The translations under genes and the position numbers were made by a program. Under the pieces are notes generated by a model that ran no database searches, was not told the DNA's origin, and worked only from the letters and a program-made list of their open reading frames with translations. A stretch of 64,000 nt of DNA from Thamnaconus septentrionalis (taxonomy: Eukaryota; Chordata; Actinopteri; Tetraodontiformes; Monacanthidae): contig CM020510.1 in the NCBI GenBank assembly GCA_009823395.1, forward strand, positions 17,030,273 through 17,094,272, written 5' to 3'. Below, one piece after another: positions 11,062-24,457 of the stretch; the stretch's first letter is position 1; the number at the start of each line of letters is the position of its first letter.

Positions 11062-14000
11062 CTGTGCAAGTGTGTTGCACTTTCCGTGTTTGTTTTTCAC
11101 TGCCTGCCTGCGCTGGGACTCGTTCGATTGGCAGGTCCGAGTGTTAGAGGAAGCGTTTTTCCTCAGGAGGGCTATCAGGCCTGGAGGTGAAGCTGCTAGT
11201 CAGTGACAGAAAGCTGGGGCTGTTTGACCAGCAGGGTAGAAGGGAAAGGGAAGAGCCGAGGGAGCGTGATTCCCCTGCCTCAGGTGAGGGGACCAACAGG
11301 TGAGCACAACCATTATGTGGAAAGATGAGCTCCCTCGTTCCCATACCCTCCCTCAATTGTTGCCTGTTTCCATCTCCTGGGCTGTTCAGGGAACAGTTGG
11401 CTGTTGTGTGAACGTGCACGCACCCTTGTCCTTGTCCACAAACTTCTATGTCTCTAATTAAGGTTGCCAATTGTTTTTTTTGCCAGTGCTCAGGTCGAGG
11501 ATGTGTGATATCTTTTTGTTTTTGCTTGCGATCACAAATTATGTATAAAAAAAAAAAAAAAAAAAAAAGCTCAGGAAGCAATTGGGAGATTTGCTTTCTG
11601 GCATTCTGTACTTTCCGCTTTGAGGAAAAACAATTTGGAAAGCAACCTCACACATCACTTCAAGTGTGAATATGAAGGGCTGGAATGTTAGGGTGTTTTT
11701 CTTTTCCAGTTGTGGATAGTTCTTTTTCTGGTAAATTCTCTTTTATTGCAAATTCTTGTGAATTGTATTGGACCCCAAAAGTTATCTTTCTCCCTGTTAT
11801 CTGTCTTGGCCAGTTATCTGTTGCAATAATAACTTAATATACCTCACTAGACCAAACTGGTTGAATAAATTAAATTTAAACATTAACAATTTGGGAAAGA
11901 AAGTTGTTGATAAACTGAAAAAAGGACAAAATGTCTAATAAATTTAGAGATTCATAACATGGTTTTAGTGGTGTTTTTATCTTTTACTTAAAAAAAGCTT
12001 TTATAATTCATGTGGACAACAAAAAGGACATCGCTTTTAGTCCCATCCATCTCTGCTGTTTTTCTCACATCGCTTCTCTTGCATCTTGGCTAATCGTCAC
12101 ACTTGAAATCTGACAGGCCTGGTATGACTTTGACCCCTTGCCGCTTGTTTGTCTGAAGAGTCAAATCTGGAGCCCCCCCACGGAGATGGGAAAAGCTTTA
12201 AAGATTTAATGTCTGTCCTTAAAGATCCATCTCGCTGTTGGTGCTTTCACTGCTGAACCTGATGGCCAGAGACATCGTGCAGGGAGAGCAGACACCCAGG
12301 AGAGCTCACTAGCGTGTTATCAATCTGTTGAAGAGCAAATGTCCAGTGAATGCATCGGGATGATGGAGCCCACACAGTGTTAATAAGCAGAGGCGACATG
12401 AAGTTTAATTGAGTGCGTTTTCCCCGTCCTTGTGTGTTCAGGTTCTGCCCGACATCTACCTCTCACGGTGGGAACACAATCTGATGCTTCCTGCTCCGTC
12501 CGCCATTCAGAGTTGCTGCATTAAGGCCTGTTGAACAGCGCTCCTTTTGTCCAGCCAGACCTTGACAAATGACATTCTGAAAGGTGCTTCGGAAACACTG
12601 CCCGCTGTGAAAATGGAGCGAGCTTCAATTGACAAAAAGCCAACTCATGGTCGTATTCACCGCTGGAGGCCACAGCTGTCCAGGGAAGTGATTGGCAGCG
12701 GGCGGCGTACTCACAATTGTGAGAGCTCTCAGAGCTACTTTGTCCTTCTTTTCTTCCCATCTCTTGTCATCACCGGTGAATACACAGTGTCTATAGATAG
12801 GTGTATGGTGGCCGACAAGGCCCAAACACAATACAACTGCCTAATGTGCCTTAGTTGGCGACAAAAGCTGCAGGTGTGGAAGCGATGCAAATTCACAAAC
12901 ACAAACACAAGTCTAAACAAGGTACAAAAAGAGGATCGTGGTGCAAACAAAAAAAACGCATTGCAAGACATAAAAACATATACCTAATACCTAATCATCA
13001 AATGCAAAACACAACAGATGCAAACCAAAAAAACACATGCAAACGAAAAAAAAAAAAAAAAAAAACCCTGCATAAACCAGTCACTTCAACGGAAGTGCTC
13101 CAAACCTTCAGGGGGCGATCTTAGCAGAACAGCTCAATGGAGAGACACACAGGTAGACCGAGGACGGCTGACTAGAAAGTTTCAAGTAGAAACTGGTCGA
13201 AAATATACTCAAATAAAAGTCACATGACTGTGCTAAGCCGTACCTTCACACTGTTGTTTGAAACACCGTCAATCATTCGTCCTCGGTCTACCTGTGTGTC
13301 TCTCCATTGAGCTGTTTCTAAGAGCGCCCCCTGCAGGTTTGGAGCACTTCCGTTGTAGTGACTGGTTTCTGCTGCGTTATTTTGTTTGCACTACAATCCT
13401 CTTTTTGTACCTTGTTTAGACTTGTGTTTGTGTTTGTGAATTTGCATCGTCTCCATACCTGCAGCTGTTATCGCCAATAAGGCGAATTAGGCAGTTGTAT
13501 TGTGTTTGGCCCTTGTCAGCCACCGTATAGGTGTCCTTGTTTTGCACTTTAAAAGCAATCTGTGCGAACTCATTTGTGGCTCCTCCTCCTACACTGTGAA
13601 GCGTGTGAACGTAATTCAATCTACTTTTAATTTCATTTCCAAATGACTTCCAACAACTCCATTCAAGAGCAAAAACCAATTAAAACAGACAGAATCTGCC
13701 CACAGTGCAGCAGTGGAAAAGTGGGAGTTGGCTTGTAAGCGAACAAAGCTCCTCCTCCTCCTCCCCTCCACTGTGATTTTCTCTTCTTTTGAGCAGTAAA
13801 GTGCTTCAGAGCACCTTGTTCAACATGCAAAGTGTGGCCGTCATTCAAATATATTCAGAGGCGATTCCTGTGGGCTGCAGCCTTCCGTCACTTCCTGCCT
13901 TCTCCAGGGACGCCGCTAAAACATTACAAGTACAAGTTCCTTACATAGTAATTTTAGCATTTTTAATTATCTATGCTGCAGAGAAATACAGACTGATTAT

Positions 14001-17000
14001 AGTGGCCTGTATTAAGATGTATTGCAACTGAGGTGTCATATCATTTCAGCACAGACAAAAACATGAGTCACTGTGTTTGGTGACACAGCTAGGCGGCTCT
14101 CTTTATGTGCAGACAGGGAACTGTACGATTTCACATCACCCAGCTGATCTTACATTGTTTAAGGGTTAGAGACCCAATTATCACACACAATGAAGTTGTT
14201 CAATAGAGCCAATAGAAGATCTCAGGAAATCACAAAAGCACCCATAACAAGCGCCGCCTCCAGTGTTGCTTTGCTTAATAAATGCTGTGAGTTCACCGAG
14301 ACTCAGACTACCTGTCTGAAATAGGCACAGAATTTATTTTTGTGTACACTGTGCTTTCATGATGCCCTTTTTAATTAGGGGGTTGGTGGGAATCACAGTT
14401 TACATGATTTTGGCACATCTTCCGAAAAACCATCCCAGGCTCTGGCTGCCGTGTTATTAAACGTCGAGGCAGCATTGTGAATAAACAATCATTTTGCCGT
14501 TACTCCAAAGAGAAGTTGCATGTGTGCACATGTGCGCTCGCACTTGTGCCCAATGAGCGGTGCACCGACTGAATCCTCCAGCTCAGAACGCCCCTCTGGC
14601 AACTGCGGAGAATCAATTCATTTTTTAGACACGCACAAAAAAACACGCACAACCGTGAATTGGCAAATCGTGTCAGTCTAAATGAGACAGCGTGAATAAA
14701 CCAGCTGCACAATTTGGTTGAGTGAGCGTTTGGCATGCAGGTGTTCCTGTAATACTTTCACAGAGAGTCGGAGCGGCTGCCTCCTCCTTGCTCCAGCCTT
14801 TTCCAATCCTAAGTTTTTGATTTAATCGCGAGTCTTAGAGGTATCCAGGAATGAACTCTTAAACGTGGCGCATTATTAAATGTTTCTCTGCACCGGCAAA
14901 CCGCCATCAAAAGATGCACTCGCACCCACGCACCAAAAAAAGACCTCAAAAGCTGTCGTTTGAACCGGTGTGTCTGCGTGGGATCGGGAACGGCGGAAGT
15001 CAGTGGCGGGAAACAAACGGAGGGCGTTTGAGTTTTTCTCTCCCTCCCAGGTCTCCGTCTCGCTCTATCCCTCCGATCTTTCTGTGCCTCTTCTCCCTTT
15101 TGTCCCCTAATTGACTGTGAATCAGCGCCTCCCACACCTGCGTGCACGCGATGTTGTATTAGCTCGCTTGATTCTTTTTATTTTTTATTATTATTTGCAC
15201 GCGCGTCACCTCCAGGAGAGCACAAAGACACTCGCGGGCCTCGTGTGTCTCTGCGGACGTGCCTCCAACGCACGCACACGCCCCCGAAAGGAGGTTAATT
15301 CCAGCGGGGTGTGTGGCTTGTGTTTTTTAGAGATAACTCGGGGGTAAACGTCTCAAGGGAAGCGTGTTTTAATGATTTCATTTGTGTGCAAATTGGGTGG
15401 AGAGCGGGAGTGTTCTCGCAGCCAAAAGAAAAGGGCCATGGACATGATCGCACTTAAATTACCCGTCTCTGGAATGGGAATCACCGGTGTGCCAGTTTTT
15501 CTTTTCTGAAATACATTTCTGCGGCAGTAAGTTGGCATTGTGTTTTCTCGTCTCGTCTCGTATCCGTCTATCTTGCCACCTCTCGCCCACTCACGGAACC
15601 CGGCTGCCTCCCTCTCTGGAATCCCTTCATGTCAATCTTTTGTTCCTGGTGTCACTCCCATCGTGTCCCCGCGGATTATAGAGAGCCACTCGAGTCGGCG
15701 TATCGCTGCCACAAATCCTCTTATATTGTGTCTGGTAAAGGAAGCTTGTGTATTTAAAAACACATGAAGCCCCCCAGTGTGTGTTTTTTTGTTTTTTTTG
15801 CGGTTGTGTCAGGCCGTCATCGCGCAGCAAATGTGCATCGTCTGAAAAAGTAAACAGAATCCTAAAGCTATTTAAGGTTTAAAGGCAAAGTTAAAAACAA
15901 CATCAACAACAACGTTAACTGCATTGTATCTGTACCAGTTGAGATGTCCGGGTGACGTCCTGAAAAACATTGAGCAGATCCATGTTCTGAGCAAGTGGGC
16001 ACGCTCTTCACAATAAAGCGATTTGAATTGAAACATACTGTATAAACATAACAGTTAATTTCCATTCTTGTAATTACATCCCTTTAAACAACAATCTTTT
16101 GTGTTTTCTTTGAAGGAGTTTCCCCCCACTTGCCAATCATGTCTTTCTGTGGCACACAAATGAACACTTGAACTTGACATCACACAATGGGAACTGTTAT
16201 GTGGGTTAAGTGACGCTTCCATTGCCTCAAAACCACTACAAAACTCTGTTGTTTATTTTGTTTTTTTTAATTCAGAGTAAATGCGAATGTCTCAGTGTCT
16301 TAAAGTCTGTGGTGAAACTGGCGTCGCACATAAGTCGTCCACTGCTCACAGTGACACTGTACAAGTATCAAATCAGTATTCCAAACGGCCGTCAGTGTGA
16401 GTGCATTGTTATTGTTGAAAGCCTCATGATGAGCAGGTAGAAGCCTTCAGGTGGACAAAAGTTTTTTTTGTTGAGAAACTGCAGTCTAAAATGCAGTGGA
16501 ACGGTCAAACTGAGGAGAAAGCTTCATGTTTTTTTCATCTTTGACTTTAAATTAGGGATTCAGCAGCAGCAGTGTAACTCGGCTTATCGGGTGACTTCCA
16601 AAGCTTCCTGGTGATGCTGCCAACTACTGCAGCATTTCTGCTCACTCACAGTCGCTTCCTCCTTTAACTCTTTGCCGTCGCAACTGAAAAGAAACTCATT
16701 ATTTGCAGAGGTAAATGCAAATTTAACACCGTCTGAGTTATTCCTATTGCTGATGACAGAACCTGCAACTTTAAAGAAAGTTCAACTCAGTTTTTTTTTT
16801 TTTTTTTTTTAACTTTGGACAGACACCACTCCCAGACTAGTTCTATTTTCTCACTCCTAATGACCCTGTCTGACATAGGAGTGGTGGCCACATCCAGTGG
16901 CCAGACAAGGTAATTTCCTGCGGAAGTCGGAGAGGATGAGAGAGGGGTCTGTGAAGGGTTAGGGCAGCCAGTCTTGGTTGTGCTGTTTAATAAGAGGGGT

Positions 17001-18358
17001 GGAGGGCAGGGGGGAGGCAGAGAGTGTTGGGATTAATTTGCCAGAGGTTAAAGTTGATGTAAACGCTGCAGAGATGAGCTCCGGCGTCGGCGAAGGAGAT
17101 GTGGAGGGGAAAACGGCCATTTCATGGATGATCTCAGCGAGGAGCTCAGATGTTCTGCCTTTCGATGTGGATGGTGGGGGAGCGGGGGAGGTGCGTCATA
17201 GCGGCTTAGTCACCAGTCTGCCAATACAATAGAAAAGGGATGGTGGGTTGAAGTGTGTGAAGAAGCAGAGTTTAGTTGAAGCCAATTAGCCCTCCACTGG
17301 ATGTGACACACTGACAAGACAAGAGCGCCTGGGCGTGGCATGGTTAACAATTATAGGACTATTTTTCATTGCTACAACAGAGTGCAATCAGTGGTTATGA
17401 TTCTGGCATCAATTCAGGTGAAAAGACTTTTTTGTTTTGTGATATCCAGTTCTAAAAACAGAGTAAACAGACCAAAGAAAGTCAGGATGTTGTCAATGAC
17501 ACCTCTAAAAGTCGTTGACATTTGAATAAATATGATGGAATATCAACAAAGGAAGTAGAGGGATGGAAGCTGATTATGTCAGGTTACCAGCAGCACCTCA
17601 ATATAACACTGACATCTATCAGGAAATGCAGGGAATTTCTGTGATTCCCTTCAGTGGTCTGCAGGGTTTGAATTTAAATTTTTGAGAGACGCCTCATTTA
17701 TCTGATGACTTGACATTGTTCCAGGAAAAGGTCATGAGAATATGTATGTTGAGAGTTATAATGAGTTGAGAAGAGCCGAGCCAAGTTGAATGGAGCCATG
17801 CTGTGGTGTCAAACCTACCCAGCTGTATCATTAAAAGTCACTTCACCATAACTGTAGACCATCAGCAAAACTCTACTTACAGATAAAAAGCATTACTGCT
17901 TAATTTATTGATATGGGCAGCATTTTATCAGATGAACCCTTCTACCCATTCTAAGGAAGCTGAAGAGACCCATCGAGCAGACAGCAGGGCAGAGACGATG
18001 TGCAGGTGGAGGAGGCGGAGGCCACTGTGAGAAGTGCTCGGGGTGGTGCGGGAAAGAAGAAACAACCACCTGATGCTGATTATGCCAAGAATGCAAGGAA
18101 AAAAACAAGAACCCAGAGAGACACGGGAAGGAACAGAGACATTTAATTATAAAGGTGGGGTCACCAGATCAGTCGGATCTCGGATGGGTGGCTGCACACA
18201 GGAGTGTTTGAGTGTGTGTGTCTGTGTCTGTGTCTGTGTGCGCGCGTGTGTGCGTGCGAGGCAGCGCCATTGTTTTTCTTACTGTCAACTGAAATTTCAT
18301 CAAGAAAGCAGTGATACCATTTTTCAAAGGTGATGATATAGATTCCCAGGGGGGTTGG

Positions 18359-18407
<49 letters not shown>

Positions 18408-21400
18408 TGGGCCGGGGGGGGTTGCGCTGCGATAATGTTGCACTCTGCTCTCGAGCCGTGCGAAAACGAGCCCCTCTCGCGCCGCGGCAACACCAAGCTG
18501 AGAAAACAGATACCAGCATACTGTCATATTTACAGTATGCAGCTTAAAGAGCCGCGAGCTTAGCCGCTGGAATAATAATGGCATTGTTACTGTGGTTACC
18601 TCTGATGCTAATCTAGTAGCAGCAGGTGGGGTTTTGCACCCCAATCCGTGTTTGTGCGAGTGCGCCGGCCTTTCGCGCGGCTGCGTCTGTAATTACCTGA
18701 ACCTTCTGATGTGCAGGTCTAGAGTTGGCAGGACCCCACAACAGCTCTAAACACGATGCTGCAAGAAAAAAACATTGTCAGTTGGTGCAGCACCAGCTGC
18801 CATGATTGCTTTTTCCCATCATCTGCTGTCTGAATGTGTAATCCTCAATTAGTCCCCTTGACTGTATACGTGTGCGCGCGGGGGATTTTTTTATTGCGCT
18901 GTCAGAGTGCTCAGGTTTTTATATGTGCATAAAAAGCCTCCAGGCGTTTGTGCAATTATCCTGAGCATGATTTACTTGATGCTTTTGAGGCGGGACCAGC
19001 GAAAATAGACAGTGATGGTTATTCAAGGTATGAGGATCTCCATAACTTAATTAGCTAACTGGCACCGGGGTGGTCGAAAATGTCAAATGAGGTAAAATGC
19101 TCCTCGCGTTCATCACTTAGATAATTAAGAAAGTAGATTTAATGGAGGGAATTGGGTGCTTTTTATGAGGAAAGGACAGAGGTGTAAAACTGTGTTTTCA
19201 AACATTTCCATTTCTCATAAGTACCAGCCATTGTCTCATGATTAAAGCGCTCAATCCTGATGCCTTAGGTGACTAATGGCTCACTTTTCCTCCCTGCACT
19301 CTCCATTGTGCTGCACAAACCAACATTATTTAAGATAAACTGTGAGCATTGTACATGGGCTCAAGAGGAAAAAAAAATCAACCTGGGCAGCAATGGATGC
19401 CCGTGTATGTGTGTGTGCTTGACTTTTGTGTGTGTGTCCAACAGCGTGTCTGGCTAACGTGTGTTTTGCGTGTAAGTATGTATGCATTAGTGTGTGTGAG
19501 CTCTGAGGGGAAATTCCTCTCTCAGGGCTGGGGGTTCTTCCTGTCGTAGAGCTGTGTTTGTACAGCCAGGCTTTGTCGGGATATCCTACCCTGCCCATGT
19601 CTGAGAGGTGGTGGTGGTGCTGGTGGTGGTGGTGGAGGGGTGGAGGGGCGGGGAGGGCTGCCATTCACCCAGGAGGGAGGGCGGACGGGCGGACAGACAG
19701 AAAAACCGGTTGGGGGCTAAAAAAAGTGGCCGTTTTGGCAGGAATCTGGCGGCTGACATTTTAAACTCTCCTCCTTGATGGTATTTGCGCAGTCCCGGCC
19801 GTCTGCGCGGTGGTTTGAATTAGCGCAGCTCGCTGGTGATCCTCGGCCCGACTTCTCCTTCGAGGCCGCGGGTGACGGGGACGGAGCCAGACGGCTAGAC
19901 GGCCCGACGGCTTAGAGCGAGGGGATGTCTCATCGGCGGGACTAATTCTTTTCATTTTGGTCGTCGCCCGTCATTTCGGGGGGGAAATTCCAGTTCTCAG
20001 ACGGTCGGCACGCGTGGTGACGGGAACGATACCTGAGTGAAATGAGTTGCCTCAATTGTGTCTCAGACCTGCCAGCTTCATCATGCCCGAAGTGACCCAA
20101 ATCCTTTGCCCTGCCTCTGCCCTGATATAAATTTATTTGTCTAAGGGCTTTCTAAGTACACCAATCTAGCACCTCTAGTGTTGTATGAGATCTTTGATTG
20201 GGACTTTGGAACTTTTGCTGTCTGACACAAGGCTCAAGCCAAATGTCTGGCTTTCTCCCTTGTCCAGGACTCACTGTCTTCTTCTGCTGTCCTCAATTTC
20301 CATCCATATCTTCAATAAAAATGCATCAATTCGGTTTGGCAAACAGGATATTGTCCAACACAGAGTGGGCCAAAACTTCAAACTTGGACGAAGTGGCGGG
20401 CCAACATGAAAAAAATCTTACTCCAGATAAAACAGTGACCCTTTAATATGGACCCAAACACATTCTGATTCAATACTATACAATAAATAACTTAATGTTG
20501 CATGCAATATCAAATCTCCAAATTTCAATAAAAATCGTATACCTCTTTTTTTCATTTGCAGCCTTCCGATTTAAATTTCAACAGTAACCTTTTTCCACGG
20601 GTCAATGGGCTTAAAATGGGCTTAAAAATTATATAGCAATTATATACCAATTAACTAGTAATAATATCCTTCATTGAAAGTGCAACCATTCAAGCCAATG
20701 CCTTGGAGTAGCAAGAAAAAGTGCATAAAGTAAAGGTTACTTGTAGTCTGTTCCATTAAACAGTTTGTCAGAATACCAGAAGAGCATTCTGGGATTTGTA
20801 GTATTAGCCGTACTTGCGCTGTATAGTACCGGCGGGCCAGCTCGAGGTATCTTTTAATATTGCCTCGCGGGCCAAATATGAATACACTGTGGGCCAAATT
20901 TGGCCCGCGGGCCAGAGTTTGACACCTATGCTTTAACCCATCGGTGTGGTCCGTGCGTGATCGCCATGGCGGCAGAGCCATTTGCATTTCACTGAAATCA
21001 AAGCCACTTGGCACGTGACGCATGAACTCTCCTGACACACAAAATGTGATCTGACCGAAAAGTCGGAAATGAGGAATGTGGGGGTCTGGCTTGCGGCGTG
21101 AACGTCGCCTCGGATGGGAGGACGAGGAAACAGATGTGTCGTGGTTTGCTGAATCAAAATATATGCGTACGCCCCGTCTCAAGAATGGACTTTTTTTTTA
21201 AATGTCTTAGCCGAGCCTTACCGACGGCTGGCGCGTGTATCTGATTACCAGCCGTAGTATTTTGTTCACGAGCTGAATCAGTGGGGTCTCATTCAGTGTG
21301 TTGGCACTTGGACAACAATTATACATAATTTATTTGCTGGCAAGGGTTTAATTTGCTTGTTTTCATCTATTTCCTCGGCAGGTGCGTCGGAGGGTGACAA

Positions 21401-22111
21401 TTAAGTCCAAATTGAACCAAAAAAAGAGTTCCCGCACACGTGGCCAACTTGCAGAATTTATTGCGACGTTTGGGTACTAGACCTTTTTCAAGCAAATGTT
21501 GGCTTGTACCGAAAACGCCGCAATAGATTCTGCAAGTGGGACATAAGTGTGGGAACTCTTTATTGTTTCATTTGCTTGTTTTAAAATGATTAAAACAAGC
21601 AATTTGGACTCGAAAGACGCTCTGAATTAGTACAGATCATCAAGTTAAAGGGGTCTTGTGGTCGGACTTTGAACCTACTACAAGACACACACATACACGC
21701 ACACAATATGCAATGATGATTTCACTGCTGCATGTCATAGTCTTGCACTGCTCGTACGCCACAACACAATGGCTCCCTGCAAGACACCATTGTCAGCTGA
21801 ACAATTTGTAGATGCCACTTGTTCTTCGCATATCAAAGTTTGCTTCCCCCCCATTTATTAGCTCCTGTTATTACTTTTACCTGCGCTTCCCCAGTGACAA
21901 AGACAAGGGAGAAGCCTCAGCAATGTACCTGTCACCCTTGTCACATTCTTCCAACGAGGAAACAAAAGGAGTGCACCGAACAATAGTGGCTTTGACTAAC
22001 GTTGTTCTGGAAGGAGCTTTTATTAAAAACTTGAAGTTGAATCCTGAATTTGATGGAATTGGAAAAAAAAATACTTGAAAGATGTAAAAAAGCAGCATCT
22101 AAAAATCCGCC

Positions 22112-22153
<42 letters not shown>

Positions 22154-24426
22154 CCTTCGCCCATGAGGTCATTTCCCTGCTGTCATCACTTCTGCCATTA
22201 TCTCCTCCACTGGCACAAATAACCAGAGGACTGACTTGTTAAAACAAGGCAAAAATATCTTTTCATCATCGGCTGCGATCTTATCGTCTCGGGCTCTTTC
22301 TGCTGTTTACTGCTGTTGGCTTCCTCCCTGTTTGCGTATCTGGAGCCGACCAGGAGGTCAGTTTGCCCTGGGCTGGCCTCTAAATGTCGCAGCGTCTCGG
22401 TGGTCGTCGCTTCGGTGGAAATAAAGTGCTTCCACGTGAGAACGTGTGTCCGCTGAAGAAGGTTGTCAGGAGTGGTTTTTGTCTTAATCTTTTTCCAACA
22501 CATGTCCTGAATCTTATCAGCGGGCTTTTACCTTGGCACCTAACAATGGGCCTTGCTGCAGCTACACCCTTCCTGTATCGATCATACAGCGCAGACTAGC
22601 CTCATGAATGCGAAACGTGAATGAAGAATGGAGACAAAAGAGCAGCGAAAGTGAAGATAAAGCGCCGGACTTCCCTGCAGGTCCCAACCTGACGTCGCAG
22701 CTGGCAGAAGGTGCAGGCGGAACGGGGGAGAGGCCTGATAAAGAATGGAGGATGGAAGGAAGGAAGGAAGGAAGGGGGGAGAGTTGGAGACCGAGCGAGA
22801 CCGATCGTTAGGCGAAGCTCAGCGAGCATTTTGGCATGATAAAAATATTTCCAGCTGTTATTCAGAGAGGAACTGAATCTGTTTAAAAACGTGATGCACC
22901 AATACCGATGCCAGTATTGGGTATTGGCACCAATACCGTTGAAGACTCTACTCCTACTCGGAAAACACGTGCCGATACTGCAACACAGATACCAGGTGTT
23001 CATGCAGATACAAGACAATTTTGTTAAATATGTGTTTGAACTGCAGTGACACTGGTGACAGTCACCCCAGGCTCTAGACAAACATGCTGAGGACTTTTGT
23101 TCAAATAACAGAAAAAAAAATCAAAGTAATCCTATACTGTGTAATGACGTTATAAAGTATTCGGTATCGGTGAGTACTAAAATGCAAGTGAATGGTAAAT
23201 GAACTGCACTTATATAGCGCTTTCCAGAACCTTCATGGAACCCCATAGCACTTTACAATGGCCTCTAATTCACCCATTCACTCACACATTCAGACACCAA
23301 TGGGTGGCTGCTGCCATGCAAGGCGCTGCCTAGCCGCATTAGGAGCAATTTAGGGTTCAGTGTCTTGCCGAAGGACACCTCCAACACGTAGACAGTTGTA
23401 GCCGGATTTGAACCGCCAACCCTTCGGTCATCAATTCGGAGCCCGCTCTACCACCTGAGCCACAGCTGCTTGGCGCCCATACTCAAAGCTCCTATATTGT
23501 GGAGGAATCACCCGAGAGATAACCTCCCTCAGGGTATAGCGACGACAACCGCATGCCAGGTGGAAGCTAAACCGAACAGGCTGTAAACAGGGGCTAAATG
23601 TGCTTTTTCGTCAGCGGTCTAAACTACATAATGGGACAAATTTGCGCAATATGGGGGGGCCTTTAACGCCGAGCATCTTGGACCCCTGATTCCACATGTA
23701 ACTGCCTGCCCAGTTTAATTCCGGTCATTTAATGTGGAGATTCTCAGCCTGCCAGCCGAAGGCCTTTGCATACTGAAACATTGAGCAGGTGAGGGCAGTA
23801 AGCCGCAGCCCTGTAATGACTCCAGCTGCTCCGTCCGTTGGCGACCCGCTCGCTGGCGTCCTTAATGAACTGGCTGCGAGCCCTCTGCGGCCGGCCGGAG
23901 ACAGGGTCTCATTAGCGGCGCGGCTCCTCAGCGCTGCGTGTATTCCTCCGCTTCCTCCTACTTTTTCTTGTCTCTTTTGCTTAATCGCCTCTCGCTCTTG
24001 CTGCCTCTGGCCGTCTCCTGCTTCAGCCAGCCGCCTCCTGACCTCTTTTGTTCTTCCCTTCAACATTCATCTAAAAAAAAAAAAAAAAAAAAAAAAAAAT
24101 TCAATAAACTCCAGGAGTCCTGCAGATCATTACTCCGCCGCAGCTGCCCGCCGTTTCTCCCGCCGCTCTTGTTTTTCTTTCTCTTTTTTTCCCCCCGCCC
24201 GACAAAATGGATCATATCCACCCGCCACTCACTCCTTGTTTCCGCCGTTCACCTTTTATCCGTTGCGACACAGATATGTGGGATATGCCCATACTTGAAA
24301 TTAAAAAGCTGACTCAGTTTTCCCAACCTTTACTCAACATTGTGCGCCTATGCTGCGAGGCTCCAGCTCCTCTGTCTTTTCATTTTGCCTCTGGCTGCTG
24401 ACCTCCTGCCCTGCACTCAGCAAAAA

Positions 24427-24457
<31 letters not shown>

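Noticed and set aside
20655..21182. 175-codon open frame, - strand
   Set aside because: Begins in unique DNA and runs into the hAT-like element; no transposase or other motif.
23400..23470. Possible tRNA gene on the - strand
   Set aside because: A and B boxes are present, but the acceptor and anticodon stems do not close and a SINE body follows.
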